NCBI RefSeq assembly: GCF_008180415.1
Contig: NZ_VTEI01000002.1
Coordinates: forward strand, 1-64,000
Direction of reading: 5' to 3'
DNA: 64,000 bases
From: Rossellomorea vietnamensis
GTDB lineage: Bacteria > Bacillota > Bacilli > Bacillales > Bacillaceae_B
Shown piece after piece: positions 1-9,825 of the stretch. Made by a program: the position numbers and the translations under genes. The notes under the pieces were generated by a model, which saw nothing but the letters and a program-made list of their open reading frames with translations, made no database searches and was not told the DNA's origin. How positions within the stretch are numbered: position 1 is the stretch's first letter; every line of letters starts with the position of its first letter.

Positions 1-183
1 CCGCTTGGCATCGTAGTCGAGCTGAGCCTGCAGGGCATTATAAGGCTTACAGCGTTTTAGCTCGTAGTTAATGGTGCTCTTGCTTCTTTTCAACTGTGAG
101 GCAATGTAAGACAGCGATTTCTTTTCCAGGCAATAACTTTCAATTAATACACGTTCCTGTGGTACGATATGGGTATAGCTCAT
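1..183 (-). CDS. IS30-family transposase, N-terminal part (runs off window)
   Basis: Reading from the ATG at 183 down to base 1 gives 61 residues with no stop. They show ER.LIESY, then SLSYIA.QLKRSKSTINYELKR, which matches the N-terminal helix-turn-helix of IS30-family transposases, the part that binds the terminal inverted repeats. The catalytic DDE domain would lie outside the window. Bases of about 190-260 upstream of the start probably hold the element's end, but the inverted repeat cannot be defined with only one end visible. Family call is by recognition of the HTH; whether the copy is intact cannot be judged. Confidence 0.75.
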   Translation of the reverse strand, partial: MSYTHIVPQERVLIESYCLEKKSLSYIASQLKRSKSTINYELKRCKPYNALQAQLDYDAKR

Positions 184-273
184 TTGGGAACACTCCTTAG
201 TTGATTGGCGTTAACTATTGTGTACCCACTTGAGCTATTTTAATTTACGAGCCGTTCGACTTAATATGATAAT

Positions 274-705
274 CTATATTACAAAAAAGATAATTAAATT
301 ACTTAATAATCCACTATATATATTCCAATTTTTCCAATGGTAAAGTAAACTATAATTTTCGATTAAAGCAGCAAAAGTTGTTAAAGCAATAGTAAAAGTC
401 AAATAATGAATGATTATTCTTACCCTTCCTTTATTTATGGGATAAAACATAATAAATATGACTCCAAATGTCGGGTAGATAAGAAAATATAAAGAGAAAC
501 TCATTTTTGTTGCATTCTCAAATTCTCTATATGGAAATTCCACCAAGTTACATAATAATTGAGCATATTGATAGATCCATGCAATACCTTGTCCAAATAA
601 AAATGTTATGTGAGCAATTCTTTTGCGATCTTTAGGTACACATTGTATCAATACAATGATTGATAGTAGCCATGATAACAATAGTATCGATACTTCTTTG
701 TTCAT
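274..705 (-). CDS. Small multi-pass membrane protein, CBO0543-like
   Basis: A 143-residue, very hydrophobic protein with about four membrane spans. It contains the VPKDRKR loop after the first span, an ATKMSFSLYF..YPTFG segment and a C-terminal YKNW-like stretch (YHWKNWNIYSG). It shares this layout with the next upstream gene, so the two look like diverged paralogues. Its ATG overlaps the stop of the upstream gene by four bases (ATGA), which indicates translational coupling. The family resemblance to CBO0543-type proteins is from memory of the pattern; function is unknown. Two more small membrane pairs lie at 12.5-13.5 kb and 55.4-56.4 kb. Confidence 0.7.
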   Translation of the reverse strand: MNKEVSILLLSWLLSIIVLIQCVPKDRKRIAHITFLFGQGIAWIYQYAQLLCNLVEFPYREFENATKMSFSLYFLIYPTFGVIFIMFYPINKGRVRIIIHYLTFTIALTTFAALIENYSLLYHWKNWNIYSGLLSNLIIFFVI

Positions 706-1193
706 TTATAATCAACCTTTATCAATCGTTTTCTAAACCAAAGATAGTATTTATGATTAATAAATAATGAAATAATGACAGTTACTAAAGTCCAATACCA
801 CTTCCATTCGTCATATTCCACCAGTGTTGTATACTTCTCAAGTACTACTTCAAACAATGTGAAAAACCCCGAAAAACAGAGGTAATATAAAAAAGCGGTA
901 AACCTTTTGATGTTATATGGATAATATAAACTAAAAAAAATTGCGACTGTTGGGAATAAGAAAAACTCAAACGAGAAACTTGTCTTGTTATACATATTTG
1001 CTTGAGGTAATAATTGTGTGGGATATTCAATCCATCCCTTTTCAACAGCAAATAAGCCAGCGGGCCAAGTTATAACTTGAAGAAACAAGAATAATACCCA
1101 TGCGTCTCTTGATTTACCTTTCGGAACTAGTTTTATTAACGCAAAAATACATAACAATGAAAAGCCTGTTAGAAACCATCTCTCAAGATTCAT
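702..1193 (-). CDS. Small multi-pass membrane protein, CBO0543-like, first gene of pair
   Basis: A 163-residue protein with four to five predicted membrane helices. It shares with the downstream gene the VPKGKSR loop, the YNKTSFSFEFFLFPT segment and an EYDEWKWYW C-terminal motif. The start is supported by AAGGGTG a few bases upstream of the ATG at 1193. It overlaps the next gene, so the pair is an operon. No catalytic residues are visible. CBO0543-like proteins are uncharacterised membrane proteins common in Bacillaceae, so no function is assigned. Confidence 0.7.
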   Translation of the reverse strand: MNLERWFLTGFSLLCIFALIKLVPKGKSRDAWVLFLFLQVITWPAGLFAVEKGWIEYPTQLLPQANMYNKTSFSFEFFLFPTVAIFFSLYYPYNIKRFTAFLYYLCFSGFFTLFEVVLEKYTTLVEYDEWKWYWTLVTVIISLFINHKYYLWFRKRLIKVDYK

Positions 1194-1398
1194 TTTTAAG
1201 AAACACCCTTAAGAAGAGTTTTTTATTATCTTTTCCATTATTGGTTTATATATTCTTATAAGTAAAATGTAAAATACAATTAATTCTTTTATTAATGAGC
1301 CTGTTAGATTATGTGTTTCACTGCACAAATTCACCTAAAAATGAATTTCTTTGTTGCGCAGTTTGAGTCTACTCCTTTATACGAGGTTAATCTAGGGA

Positions 1399-1440
1399 GT
1401 GGTAAACAGTCTGTCATTCTGTGGTACACTATTTGTCATT
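1399..1440 (+). repeat. Dispersed repeat A, copy 1
   Basis: Core GGTAAACAGTCTGTCATTCT followed by a GTGGTACACT-like segment. Other copies are at 10638-10680, 15980-16004 and 54939-54990. All lie between genes. Confidence 0.7.
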
Positions 1441-2302
1441 AGGGGGTAAATAATATGTCACAGGTGGTACATTTCAATGGCCGTAATCACTCCAATAAAG
1501 CCAAAGATTTGTCCAACTCTATCATCTTTTTTACCAACTTACGCTAAGGAATATACCAAAAGATATTCGCCCTATATATATTTCTTACAACTATCGAATA
1601 ACTCTTTGGTTTTTCAAACCCATTGTTTTTAGTAACTCTAATAGAAGCAGTATTGTCTGCTGCACAATCCCCAACGAGGAGTTATTTCAAGAATACCTGG
1701 TTGGGTACTAAGCAATGCTGCAGACCCGTAGTAACCATGTAGAGATTCCCGTTTATATAATCACTTAAGATCGAATACGCCAAAGTAGAAATGAAATCAT
1801 GTTTGTTATCTAGCAAGAAAGCTGCTTTATCCTATTTATAGATCACAATTTAAACCTCTTAAAGAGTTTTCTGTAGTAAAGAAAAGATTTTATACTGCCA
1901 GTGATATGTATACCTCCCTATATACGTTTTTAGTTTGTATATAGGTGTGTTAGCGTGGAAAAGACATCCCAAATCAAATTTTTTCAAAAAATGCTGACGT
2001 CCTAAATGGATGCCAGCAACTGAAACTTAAATCAATTTAGATAAATAAATATGACTTGGATGTGAAAGTACCATGAATGGTATCCTCACTACTTTGAAAG
2101 AAGACTAGCTAGAAAAACGTGGGCACTGAAAAAGTCCAACAAAGACTATTAATTGTAAAACTTGCCTTTTCCGCTTCAGATATTATGAAAGAGCTTTGGT
2201 TTCCGTTGAAGATAACCGGCTCATCTGAGTAGGCACTTGATGGATCAGGTCTTATAACGAAAGCCGCCTGTCATTTCATTAATTGGGTACCCAGCGGTAT
2301 AA

Positions 2303-2490
2303 TTAAGGGAACTTTTTTCCCTTATTCGTTAATCCAAGTTAAATACTGGGTAAATAGAGGAACTTTTTTCCGTTATATGATAAAACAGAACATTTTTTAA
2401 GTGTATTTAGTTAAATAAGGGAATTTTCTTCCCCTATCTTAGCTTTTTTCAATGTTTCTTAGTAAATAAGGGAACTTTTTTCCTCTATAT
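2303..2490. repeat. Array of four AAGGGAA...TTCCCTTAT hairpins
   Basis: Four short imperfect palindromes of the type AAGGGAACTTTTTTCCCTTA start near 2303, 2352, 2412 and 2463, about 50-60 bases apart. A second four-unit array with nearly the same spacing lies at 62505-62692. The units look like small RNA or DNA hairpins; role unknown. Confidence 0.75.
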
Positions 2491-2632
2491 ATTATTTAGA
2501 ATACTGGGCCATATTGGAAAGTCTCATCGGTCACTGGTTTGAGTTAGCATTTTTTTATGGACTAGTTGAAAAAGGCCGCATTCCTGACAGGCAAATGTGC
2601 CCAAATGATTCGATACATTGCATTCAATGAAA

Positions 2633-2682
2633 AAAGTCAACTTTTTCTTCCTATTTAAGGAAGGAAAGTTGACTTTATCTTT
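2633..2682. terminator. Strong hairpin, terminator-like
   Basis: AAAGTCAACTTT and its reverse complement AAAGTTGACTTT bracket an inner TTCTTCC/GGAAGG stem, with T-rich flanks. It could end a transcript in either direction. It lies about 130 bases past the collagen gene. Confidence 0.6.
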
Positions 2683-2763
2683 GTTCATAAAAAGAAAATT
2701 TTAAAATCTCTAGATTTTCAGTGCCCTTAGAAAAACCCGTAGTTATTTAAAAGAAACTATTTT

Positions 2764-2793
2764 CGAAATAAATCGGGTAGTCACTGTGACAGT
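2764..2793 (+). repeat. Dispersed repeat B, copy 1
   Basis: Core GGGTAGTCACTGTGACAG with the palindrome GTCACTGTGAC, just past the stop of the collagen-like gene. Other copies are at 10686-10712, 12493-12523, 13857-13880 (inverted), 16273-16303 and 47051-47080 (inverted, degenerate). Confidence 0.7.
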
Positions 2794-2808
2794 GTATAAA
2801 AAGAACCC

Positions 2809-4941
2809 TTATACAAATTCACTCAGCAATAACCAATAACATGGATTGAGCGGAAGATCAGGGTCCACAGGAATATCGTCTGCGTTATAACCGACGATAA
2901 AGCTTTCTGGTTCAGTGGCAGATGCCCAGCCTGCGACGAAAAATTCATTCACAATTGTATTGTCAGTACTGAATATATCTGTGCTGCCTATATAAAAGGA
3001 ATCGATGCCGGCAATTCCTTTTCCAGCAGTATTTTGGACGGTATTTCCATAGAAAGCGATGAATTTAAAAATATTCAAGATCGCCCCAAACAGTAAGACA
3101 GGAACATTTCCTTCACTAATGGTTGTGTTATCGATAATATAGAGACCAAAATTTTCACCTGTAAATTCTTCTATAAGAAGAAGATGCCGCAAAGTAAATG
3201 GAGAAGCCAGTTGAGTATTATTTCTGATGACTAAATCTCCCGTCAATGTACCAGAACTAACTGATACATTTGTAATAATGATGAAGGTGCACCTGGTATC
3301 TCCTGAATCCGAGACAAAAGTATTTGTATCAATAATACTTTGACCTGATGTAGAAGCAATATTGATATACCGGTAACTGTTGTTCAGCCCAGCATTAGGT
3401 GAATAAACAAAATCACAATTGGTAATTTGAAATTCTGTTGCAATCAGTGAAATACCAAACTCACAAACAGAAATCTCACAGTTATCGACATAGATTCCGA
3501 CAGCTGATAAATTCCCTACTCTAATGACGGTCTCAGTGGATGTTACTGACACGAAATCTTGAACGAGGGACATGTTCTGGAAAACAACATTCGATACTGT
3601 CACATTAAACATGTTCGTTACACCGTTATTCGTAGTAATCACAGTCGTTGCGCCTTTTCCTTGACCCTCTATCGTAACCGACTTATTAACATTTATAGTG
3701 GAATTTATAATAAAGGTTTCAGCATCAAGCAATAATCGATCACCATTGACTGCTGCGGCTAAAGCAGCATCTATCGTGGTAAACGTTTGAGTGGATCCTA
3801 CAAGCAGGGTATTTCCTGTTGGAGTCGGAATCGGTCTTGCTGCAGGAGGAACAGGCTGCAGCTGCTTATAAAAAGTATTCCCTGTGGAGGTATCGATATA
3901 AAGATCTCCTTCATTACCGAGATCACAGGTTGGTGAGCCTACTCCTGTTAGTACCGGGGTTCCTGCTGGCCCGGTCGCTCCTTGAGGCCCCGTTGCTCCC
4001 TGAGGCCCGGTCGCTCCTTGAGGTCCCGTTGCTCCTTGTGGCCCGGTCGCTCCTTGTAGTCCCGTTGCTCCTTGAGGTCCGGTCGCTCCTTGAGGTCCCG
4101 TTGCTCCTTGTGGCCCGGTCGCTCCTTGTGGTCCGGTCGCTCCTTGAGGTCCCGTTGCCCCTTGAGGTCCCGTTGCTCCTTGTGGTCCGGTTGCTCCTTG
4201 AGGTCCCGTTGCTCCTTGTGGCCCGGTCGCTCCTTGAGGCCCTGTTGCTCCTTGAGGCCCGGTCACTCCTTGAGGTCCCGTTGCTCCTTGAGGTCCGGTT
4301 GCCCCTTGAGGTCCGGTCGCTCCTTGAGGTCCCGTTGCTCCTTGAGGTCCGGTCGCTCCTTGAGGTCCCGTCGCTCCTTGAGGTCCCGTCGCTCCTTGAG
4401 GTCCCGTTGCTCCTTGAGGCCCGGTCACTCCTTGAGGTCCGGTTGCTCCTTGAGGTCCCGTCGCTCCTTGAGGTCCCGTTGCTCCTTGAGGTCCGGTTGC
4501 TCCTTGAGTTCCCGTTGCTCCTTGTGGTCCGGTCGCTCCTTGAGGTCCGGTCGCTCCTTGAGGTCCCGTTGGTCCAACTGGTCCAGTATCAGTACCTAAT
4601 AGCTCTTCAGACACGACACGATGTGCTGCAACTATCTGCCCATTAGCATTTTTTCCCCAAGTCGAAACTTGTACTTCTTCTTCAGCAGCTCCTTGAACTG
4701 TAAAGACAAACTCGAATCCATCTAAGTCTGCAAAATAATTCCTTGTGATCACCGCGTTTGGCAAAACATTCAGAGATTCCAACACATATAATACGCGGGA
4801 ACCATTAAGATAATAACCTTGAATGAGAACGGCAGCGGAATTACTTGAACTACGGTTGTCAATCTTCACTGTTACTTGTCGAGTAAGCCTTTCCCCATTG
4901 GACGGGTTGTTCACAATAGGTCCCGTTGAAAGTATAGACAT
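2809..4941 (-). CDS. Collagen-like repeat protein with C-terminal beta-helix domain
   Basis: A 710-residue protein in three parts. Residues 1-115 form an N-terminal domain. About residues 118-325 are uninterrupted Gly-X-Y triplets, mostly the hexapeptide GPQGAT with variants GVT, GTQ and GLQ. The C-terminal part (about 335-710) has the GDLYID/TGNTFYK linker and then a series of short turns rich in V, I and N typical of right-handed beta-helix folds ([24 protein letters not shown]). No signal peptide is visible. The start is fixed by GGGAGGTAAG before the ATG. Collagen-like proteins of this kind in Bacillus are typically on the spore or cell surface; that location is inferred. The repeat tract is likely to vary in length between strains. 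Confidence 0.85.
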   Translation of the reverse strand: MSILSTGPIVNNPSNGERLTRQVTVKIDNRSSSNSAAVLIQGYYLNGSRVLYVLESLNVLPNAVITRNYFADLDGFEFVFTVQGAAEEEVQVSTWGKNANGQIVAAHRVVSEELLGTDTGPVGPTGPQGATGPQGATGPQGATGTQGATGPQGATGPQGATGPQGATGPQGVTGPQGATGPQGATGPQGATGPQGATGPQGATGPQGATGPQGATGPQGATGPQGVTGPQGATGPQGATGPQGATGPQGATGPQGATGPQGATGPQGATGPQGATGPQGATGPQGATGPQGATGLQGATGPQGATGPQGATGPQGATGPQGATGPAGTPVLTGVGSPTCDLGNEGDLYIDTSTGNTFYKQLQPVPPAARPIPTPTGNTLLVGSTQTFTTIDAALAAAVNGDRLLLDAETFIINSTINVNKSVTIEGQGKGATTVITTNNGVTNMFNVTVSNVVFQNMSLVQDFVSVTSTETVIRVGNLSAVGIYVDNCEISVCEFGISLIATEFQITNCDFVYSPNAGLNNSYRYINIASTSGQSIIDTNTFVSDSGDTRCTFIIITNVSVSSGTLTGDLVIRNNTQLASPFTLRHLLLIEEFTGENFGLYIIDNTTISEGNVPVLLFGAILNIFKFIAFYGNTVQNTAGKGIAGIDSFYIGSTDIFSTDNTIVNEFFVAGWASATEPESFIVGYNADDIPVDPDLPLNPCYWLLLSEFV
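3960..4590 (-). repeat. 18-bp coding tandem repeat of collagen-like tract
   Basis: About 35 near-identical 18-base units encode GPQGAT. Third-position changes (ggcccg, ggtccg, ggtccc) distinguish units. The tract is within the gene and explains long open frames on the opposite strand. Confidence 0.9.
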
Positions 4942-5558
4942 AGTTTTCTTACCTCCCTTTTAAATTTGAACACTATTCCTACCGAAGTAATCTCAGTTGA
5001 TAAGACTATGAAACTGTTCTTCTATATGAATAGCTGCTACTATACTATTCGAGTCTATGAAAAGTTGATTGGGTTGAGGCAGTGAGAAGATTATATTGGG
5101 GATAGGAATGGGGTACCTTTTACCAGTGAAAGTCTGTAATCTCGGTTATATGCTCTTAAGAAGGATTCATTAATGACTACCTTATCTGCTGGTGATAGCA
5201 GCAACCAAAATAGAGAATTCCTTAACCTTCCTAATAGAATATTTTGTGAAAATACGAGGCAGATTATCGCCGTATTGTTCCAACTATTCATTTTTAAAAA
5301 AGAGAAGAATTTATGTTACTGATGTACCAATGCTATGAAACTATCTCTATTTATGCAGCAGAAATACAAGATATTTAAAAGAACTTATGCTGCCATTACC
5401 GAGAAGCATAAGAACAAAATCTTCTCCAGCGCGGGTCCATAGAATACTTCTCTGCTTGACTATAAAAAGGATAGCAGGATAAAAAAGGATCTTTCTGCAG
5501 CTCAGTATTGCCATGCTATCGATCTCTCAGTAACAGATGAAACGAATGATTTCACAGC

Positions 5559-5602
5559 AAAAAGGACTTCAGCTTGTTTAAAGCTAGAAGTCCTTTCTAT
5601 TT
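5559..5602 (+). terminator. Terminator-like hairpin
   Basis: AAAAGGACTTC pairs with GAAGTCCTTT and is followed by CTATTTGG. No gene on the plus strand precedes it. Confidence 0.55.
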
Positions 5603-5835
5603 GGTTGATTCTGCTCGCTGGATGAAGGAATCTCTAAATGCATGATAATCCACCTATCTCATACTCCCTCAAGGACCCTAACCCACACTATGGATATAAA
5701 CCACCAGAATGAGAAAGAACGCAATTGTTTCCAAGTTAAAGAAATAAGGGTTCACTTTACTCTTTTCCAGGTATGTAATCGGTTTGACCATGCTGGTTTT
5801 GACAAGCAGCAGTATGTAATAAATAGAGAATAAAC

Positions 5836-5876
5836 AAAAAAGGCTCATTAAACCTTTAGAAAAAAGCCTTTTATTT
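5836..5876. terminator. Terminator-like hairpin
   Basis: AAAAAAGGCT pairs with AAGCCTTTTATTT across a 20-base loop. It is bidirectional in form. Confidence 0.5.
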
Positions 5877-5930
5877 ACAAGGCTGCGACAATTATTTCCC
5901 AATACAAGTATATCAAGAGTTTACAAATAA

Positions 5931-5973
5931 AAAAGCCTAATCCTCTATATCTTACCGAGGTATGAGGCTTAGG
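5931..5973. repeat. Hairpin repeat of the AAGCCTAATCC type
   Basis: AAAGCCTAATCCTC pairs with GAGGTATGAGGCTT. Related hairpins are at 10153-10198 and 61773-61808. It may act as a terminator downstream of glxK. Confidence 0.5.
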
Positions 5974-6088
5974 TCTTCCATATTCATACTAATTATGGAG
6001 TATATTCAATTTAATAGTTTGATTGTACTGTGCAGCAACTGATATTGTATTGCTATTGTTCTTCTTAAAGTAAGCCCATTTTTGGTAT

Positions 6089-7219
6089 CTAAAACTTCAT
6101 CACTACAGCAAGATTCCGGGCAGTATTTTTCAAATTTTCATACCCACTTTGAAGCGCTTCCTCTAACGTCATCACTCCTGGCACTATGCTGAAGATTGCA
6201 TCAATGCCGTGGTCATACACATTGGTATAATCGTTGGTTAAACTACCTGCAAGGGCAATGACGGGTACATTATATTGTTTTGCTGTTTTTGCTACACAAA
6301 TGGGGGTTTTTCCATAAATCGTTTGATGGTTAATGCCGCCTTCTCCTGTAATGACTAGGTCGGCATCTTGTACCGCTTCTGCTAGTTTCGTTGCTTCAAT
6401 GACAAGGTCCCCGCCGCGTTTGAGGCTTGCAGATAAAAAGGCAAGCAATCCTGCTCCTAACCCACCCGCAGCTCCTGCACCTGGTATAAATTGAATGTCT
6501 TTGCCCACGTCGCGGTTGATGACATTGGCATAATGAACCAAATGAGCGTCTAACAACTCTATTTGCTCCTTGGTTGCTCCTTTTTGCGGGCCATATATCG
6601 CAGAAGCCCCTTTAGGACCAGTTAGTGGATTATCAACATCGCACGCCACATCCACTTCCACATGATGAAGACGCTGATCAAGATTCGTCAGATCAATTCG
6701 ACGAAGGTTGGCAAGCGCCGCTCCTCCAAAGGGAATATCCACACCGTCTCCATCTAGTAATCTTCCACCTAAAGCTTGAAACATTCCAGCGCCGCCATCA
6801 TTGGTCGCGCTTCCCCCAATTCCGATAATAATCCGTTCCACACCTTTATCGAGAGCAATGGATATTAATTCACCTGTTCCAAAAGTCGTTGCCGTCATGG
6901 GATCACGCTTAGTAATCGGCACCAGCTCAAGCCCCGAGGCAGCGGCCATTTCTATGACAGCTGTCTGTCCGTCTCCAAGCAGTCCGTAAAACGCCATTAC
7001 CTTGTCTCCTAACGGGCCGGTTACCGTCGCATGCTCGATCTTCCCGCCCGTTGCCTCGACTAACGATTGAACCGTTCCTTCGCCCCCATCTGCCATAGGA
7101 ACTTTTACAAATTCAACATTAGGTAAAACTTCTTTCAGCCCTTCTTCGATCGCATTGGCTGCTTCTAACGCTGTTAAACTCTCTTTAAATGAATCTGGTG
7201 CAATGACCACTTTTTTCAT
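6089..7219 (-). CDS. glxK: Glycerate kinase (GlxK/GarK family)
   Basis: A 376-residue protein beginning KKVVIAPDSFKESLTA, the hallmark N-terminus of type-1 glycerate kinases. It also has VPMADGGEGTVQ, GIGGSATNDGGAGM, a GLGAGLLAF loop and DLVITGEGGIN. The length is normal for the family (about 375-380). It phosphorylates D-glycerate with ATP, feeding glycolysis. It follows the GntP-type permease by 20 bases with GGGAGGGATC before its ATG, so it is the last gene of the permease-kinase operon. Control is probably by the adjacent CdaR-type activator and possibly by CcpA through the site at 8546. Confidence 0.93.
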   Translation of the reverse strand: MKKVVIAPDSFKESLTALEAANAIEEGLKEVLPNVEFVKVPMADGGEGTVQSLVEATGGKIEHATVTGPLGDKVMAFYGLLGDGQTAVIEMAAASGLELVPITKRDPMTATTFGTGELISIALDKGVERIIIGIGGSATNDGGAGMFQALGGRLLDGDGVDIPFGGAALANLRRIDLTNLDQRLHHVEVDVACDVDNPLTGPKGASAIYGPQKGATKEQIELLDAHLVHYANVINRDVGKDIQFIPGAGAAGGLGAGLLAFLSASLKRGGDLVIEATKLAEAVQDADLVITGEGGINHQTIYGKTPICVAKTAKQYNVPVIALAGSLTNDYTNVYDHGIDAIFSIVPGVMTLEEALQSGYENLKNTARNLAVVMKF

Positions 7220-7239
7220 GGTTGATCCCTCCCTTATTT

Positions 7240-8508
7240 TTATAAAAATAGTTTAAATACGCCAAAGATCAGTGTTGATATGATGGCAATCGTTAATCCA
7301 ACAAGGGACTCATATGGAATCAGCTTTAACCTTTCTTGGAAGTTCATCAGCACGCTTCCTGCGGTTGCGTGGAAGAAGCTTCCGTGCGGGAGGTGATCCA
7401 GGACGGTTGCACCTGCATGAATCATGGCTGCACCGGCAAGACCTGCTACACCTAATTCGAGTAACGTTGTACTAAACACACTACTTGCAACGGCCGCACC
7501 TGCCGTCGTTGATGCTGTTGCCGCTGACATGAAAATACCTGAAACCGGTGCCAGCACATAGGCCGGCAATCCAAGCACATCAATCCCGTCAATTAAGAGA
7601 TTTCTAAGTCCAGAGTTCGAGATGATCCCAGCAAGGGTACCTGTTCCTAAAAGTAAAACAGCCACACCAGACATCTTGTTTAATCCAGAAACAATAAATG
7701 TATTGATCGATGTCATTTTCCCCATCACTAACGCACCGACAAGTCCGCCAATTGGAAGCGCAAGCATCGGATCGATTACAATGTCAAATAACGGGCGTAG
7801 TGCCAGTAACACAATGGTAACGAGCGGAGCAATAATGGCAAGCCAGAAGGATGGCAGCTTTTGACCATCTGTTTGTGTAATTTCATCAAGTGATACTTTC
7901 GAACCTTTATTCACTAACCTTTTCGCAAGGACATATGTAACAATTAATCCGCCAACCGCCGGTATGATCCCAGCCGCCATGACCGATGTTAACGATACGC
8001 CAAAAGCTTCTGAGACCGCGATCGTATTTGGATTGGGTGACATAATATTTCCTGCCTTACCTCCACCAATCATCGCTAGTAATATTGCCGTTTTTGATAG
8101 ATTTGCACGGCTGGCAATCGCTAGAGCAATGGGCGCCACGGTTATGACAGCTACATCGACAAACACACCGACAGCTGTTAAAATCATCGTCGCGATCGCT
8201 AGGGCAAATAATGCTTTTTTCTCCCCAATTTTCTTTACAATGCTTTCTGCAATGGAAGCAGCTGCTCCCGACTCAATTAACACCCCTGCAAGCACACCAG
8301 CTGCTAAAATTCTCAGAACAGCAGGGATGATGCCTTGAGCTCCGCCCATCATTAGATCAACGGTTTCAGGAACAGAAGCTCCCCCAACTAGACCACCAAC
8401 CATCGCTCCTCCTACTAATGCGTAGACGGGCGGAACTTTCCTGAATATAAGAACAATTGCTAATACTAAACCTATAATCGCACCTAAAGCGCTTACTTGA
8501 ACATCCAT
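7240..8508 (-). CDS. GntP-family permease, probable glycerate/sugar-acid importer
   Basis: A 422-residue membrane protein with about 12 hydrophobic segments. It has features of the gluconate:H+ symporter (GntP) family: FRKVPPVYALVGGA near the start, GGGKAGNIMSPNPNT in the middle and TASTTAGAAVASS plus HAGATVLDHLPHGSFFHATAG near the end. GntP permeases carry gluconate, glycerate or related acids. The next gene is glycerate kinase and the upstream gene a CdaR-type regulator, so glycerate or a diacid is the likely substrate by context. The start is supported by AGGGGG before the ATG at 8508. Confidence 0.88.
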   Translation of the reverse strand: MDVQVSALGAIIGLVLAIVLIFRKVPPVYALVGGAMVGGLVGGASVPETVDLMMGGAQGIIPAVLRILAAGVLAGVLIESGAAASIAESIVKKIGEKKALFALAIATMILTAVGVFVDVAVITVAPIALAIASRANLSKTAILLAMIGGGKAGNIMSPNPNTIAVSEAFGVSLTSVMAAGIIPAVGGLIVTYVLAKRLVNKGSKVSLDEITQTDGQKLPSFWLAIIAPLVTIVLLALRPLFDIVIDPMLALPIGGLVGALVMGKMTSINTFIVSGLNKMSGVAVLLLGTGTLAGIISNSGLRNLLIDGIDVLGLPAYVLAPVSGIFMSAATASTTAGAAVASSVFSTTLLELGVAGLAGAAMIHAGATVLDHLPHGSFFHATAGSVLMNFQERLKLIPYESLVGLTIAIISTLIFGVFKLFL

Positions 8509-8545
8509 TGTTATACCCCCTAGTTGAATCTTAATTAGTACCTAT

Positions 8546-8560
8546 TGTAAGCGCTTTACA
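8546..8560 (-). promoter_or_regulatory. Possible cre (CcpA) site before the permease-kinase operon
   Basis: TGTAAGCGCTTTACA is a near-perfect palindrome close to the cre consensus TGWAARCGYTWNCW, 38 bases ahead of the permease start. Catabolite control of a glycerate operon is plausible but inferred from the motif alone. Confidence 0.55.
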
Positions 8561-8576
8561 TACACAATTCATCGTT

Positions 8577-8625
8577 CGGATGAACAGAAGAAAACGTATT
8601 CAAACCTGTTTTCTCTGTTCATCCG
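8577..8625. terminator. Long hairpin after the CdaR-type gene
   Basis: CGGATGAACAGAAGAAAACG pairs with CCTGTTTTCTCTGTTCATCC. It lies seven bases past the regulator's stop codon and before the permease promoter. There is no clear T-tract, so termination is likely but not certain. Confidence 0.65.
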
Positions 8626-8631
8626 CACAAC

Positions 8632-9783
8632 TCATTTTTCCTCACTCACAAAAGTATTAATAACAAGGGAGAGATACAATTCAAATAAATCCTGATAGTT
8701 TCTAGGATCCTTGCCCGTGATTTCCTTAATCCGTTCTAAACGATACTGAAGCGAATTTCTGTGGATAAATAATTTATTGGCTGTATTGATCGCTTTTCCA
8801 TTTTCATGTATGTACACCTGCAAGGTCTTCTGAAGGTTTCCTAATTCATCCTCTTCCTTTAACTTATGAATCAATTCAAAAAATGGATTGTTTTCGATTT
8901 GATTTGCTAATTTACTCATGAACACATAAATAGAAAGGTCACTGAATAGGAAGATGTTCTTTTCAGGTGTTAACTTTTCTCCAACCGTTATGGTTTCTTT
9001 CGCCTCACTAAAAGATTGATAGAGACGTTTAAATGTCGAATAATAATTTCCAATCGCTATTTTGACGGCAGGGTCGATTTTACTCAGCTGAGCGAGCCAA
9101 ATTCGAACCGTGCTGATTGTACGTTCCTTTTCCCACTGGCCATCTTGGATGAATACTTTTTTTACAATCACGATCTCGCCCGTATAAGTAGTAACAGTGA
9201 GGTCGTCATGTTCGATGATGTTGTTGATCATCCGCTCTACTTTCTGTTTTCGATCCAACTCAAACGAGTGACTCTTTACGACTATAACCACCCTTGGAAG
9301 CAGCAAATCAATCTGTAACGCCTTTGCCTTTTCAAAAAATAAATTCTCATCCAGATGGCTGCCGTTAAGCAACTGATGAACAAACTCTTCTTTTATTCGT
9401 TTATCAAGCTGTAATTGCTTTTGCAAATAAGCCTGCTCAATAATCATTTCTGTTGTCATCTTCACTAATTCTCCATATCCTCTCGTTACATCAGGGGCTC
9501 CCGTGATTCCTACAACACCAAGGATCTCACCTTGAAACATAATCGGTAAATTAATTCCCTCTTTGACCCCATTCCAATTCTCCGTGTCGGAACCTCCAAT
9601 TTCTACTGCTTCTTTTCTCCTCAATACTTCACTCGCTACTTCATGTTTTGCCGAAAGACGCTTTTTATCACCTGAACCAATGATCACCCCTTCTTGGTCC
9701 ATGACATTGATATTATAAGGAAGGATTGCCATGGTTCGATCGACGATTTCTTGAGCAAGTTGTTCAGTTAGATATATGGTCAT
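8632..9783 (-). CDS. CdaR-family sugar-diacid/glycerate transcriptional regulator
   Basis: A 383-residue regulator. Residues 1-135 match the putative sugar-diacid recognition domain (LAQEIVDRTM..LPYNINVMDQEGVIIGSGD, then GEILGVVGITG). The C-terminal 60 residues form the PucR/CdaR helix-turn-helix (TANKLFIHRNSLQYRLERI, then GKDPRN..D.FELYLSL). CdaR proteins activate glycerate, glucarate or galactarate genes. Here it lies just upstream of and in line with the permease and kinase, which it very likely controls. The start has AAAAGGAGGAGC upstream. Family call is firm; the ligand is inferred. Confidence 0.9.
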   Translation of the reverse strand: MTIYLTEQLAQEIVDRTMAILPYNINVMDQEGVIIGSGDKKRLSAKHEVASEVLRRKEAVEIGGSDTENWNGVKEGINLPIMFQGEILGVVGITGAPDVTRGYGELVKMTTEMIIEQAYLQKQLQLDKRIKEEFVHQLLNGSHLDENLFFEKAKALQIDLLLPRVVIVVKSHSFELDRKQKVERMINNIIEHDDLTVTTYTGEIVIVKKVFIQDGQWEKERTISTVRIWLAQLSKIDPAVKIAIGNYYSTFKRLYQSFSEAKETITVGEKLTPEKNIFLFSDLSIYVFMSKLANQIENNPFFELIHKLKEEDELGNLQKTLQVYIHENGKAINTANKLFIHRNSLQYRLERIKEITGKDPRNYQDLFELYLSLVINTFVSEEK

Positions 9784-9825
9784 TCATTTGCTCCTCCTTT
9801 TCATCTATTTTCTTAAGAGACAGAA

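Larger units (their letters stand above)
1194..2808. other. Long intergenic stretch (1.6 kb) with repeats, no convincing gene
   Basis: No open frame with a ribosome site and protein-like composition was found. The stretch holds dispersed repeat A (about 1399-1440), a weak trace of repeat family C (about 1500-1560), a four-unit hairpin array (2303-2490), a strong terminator-like hairpin (2633-2682) and a copy of repeat B (2764-2793). The rest looks like decayed sequence. Confidence 0.6.
4942..6088. other. Intergenic stretch (1.1 kb), hairpins only
   Basis: The first 30 bases hold the ribosome site of the collagen gene. The rest has no frame with both a ribosome site and protein-like composition. 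It contains three hairpins (5559-5602, 5836-5876, 5931-5973). Confidence 0.55.

Noticed and set aside
1455..1546. Short plus-strand frame starting in repeat A
   Set aside because: It depends on repeat sequence and is not kept in other A copies.
3960..4590. CRISPR-like regular repeat
   Set aside because: The repeats are in frame, have no spacers and encode Gly-X-Y.
3819..4646. Long plus-strand frames rich in Leu/Val/Ser/Arg opposite the collagen tract
   Set aside because: They are mirror frames of the 18-base coding repeat, without a ribosome site.
5091..5291. 66-codon minus-strand frame
   Set aside because: No ribosome site and no protein-like pattern.
5678..5902. 74-codon minus-strand frame
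   Set aside because: It runs through a terminator hairpin and has no ribosome site.
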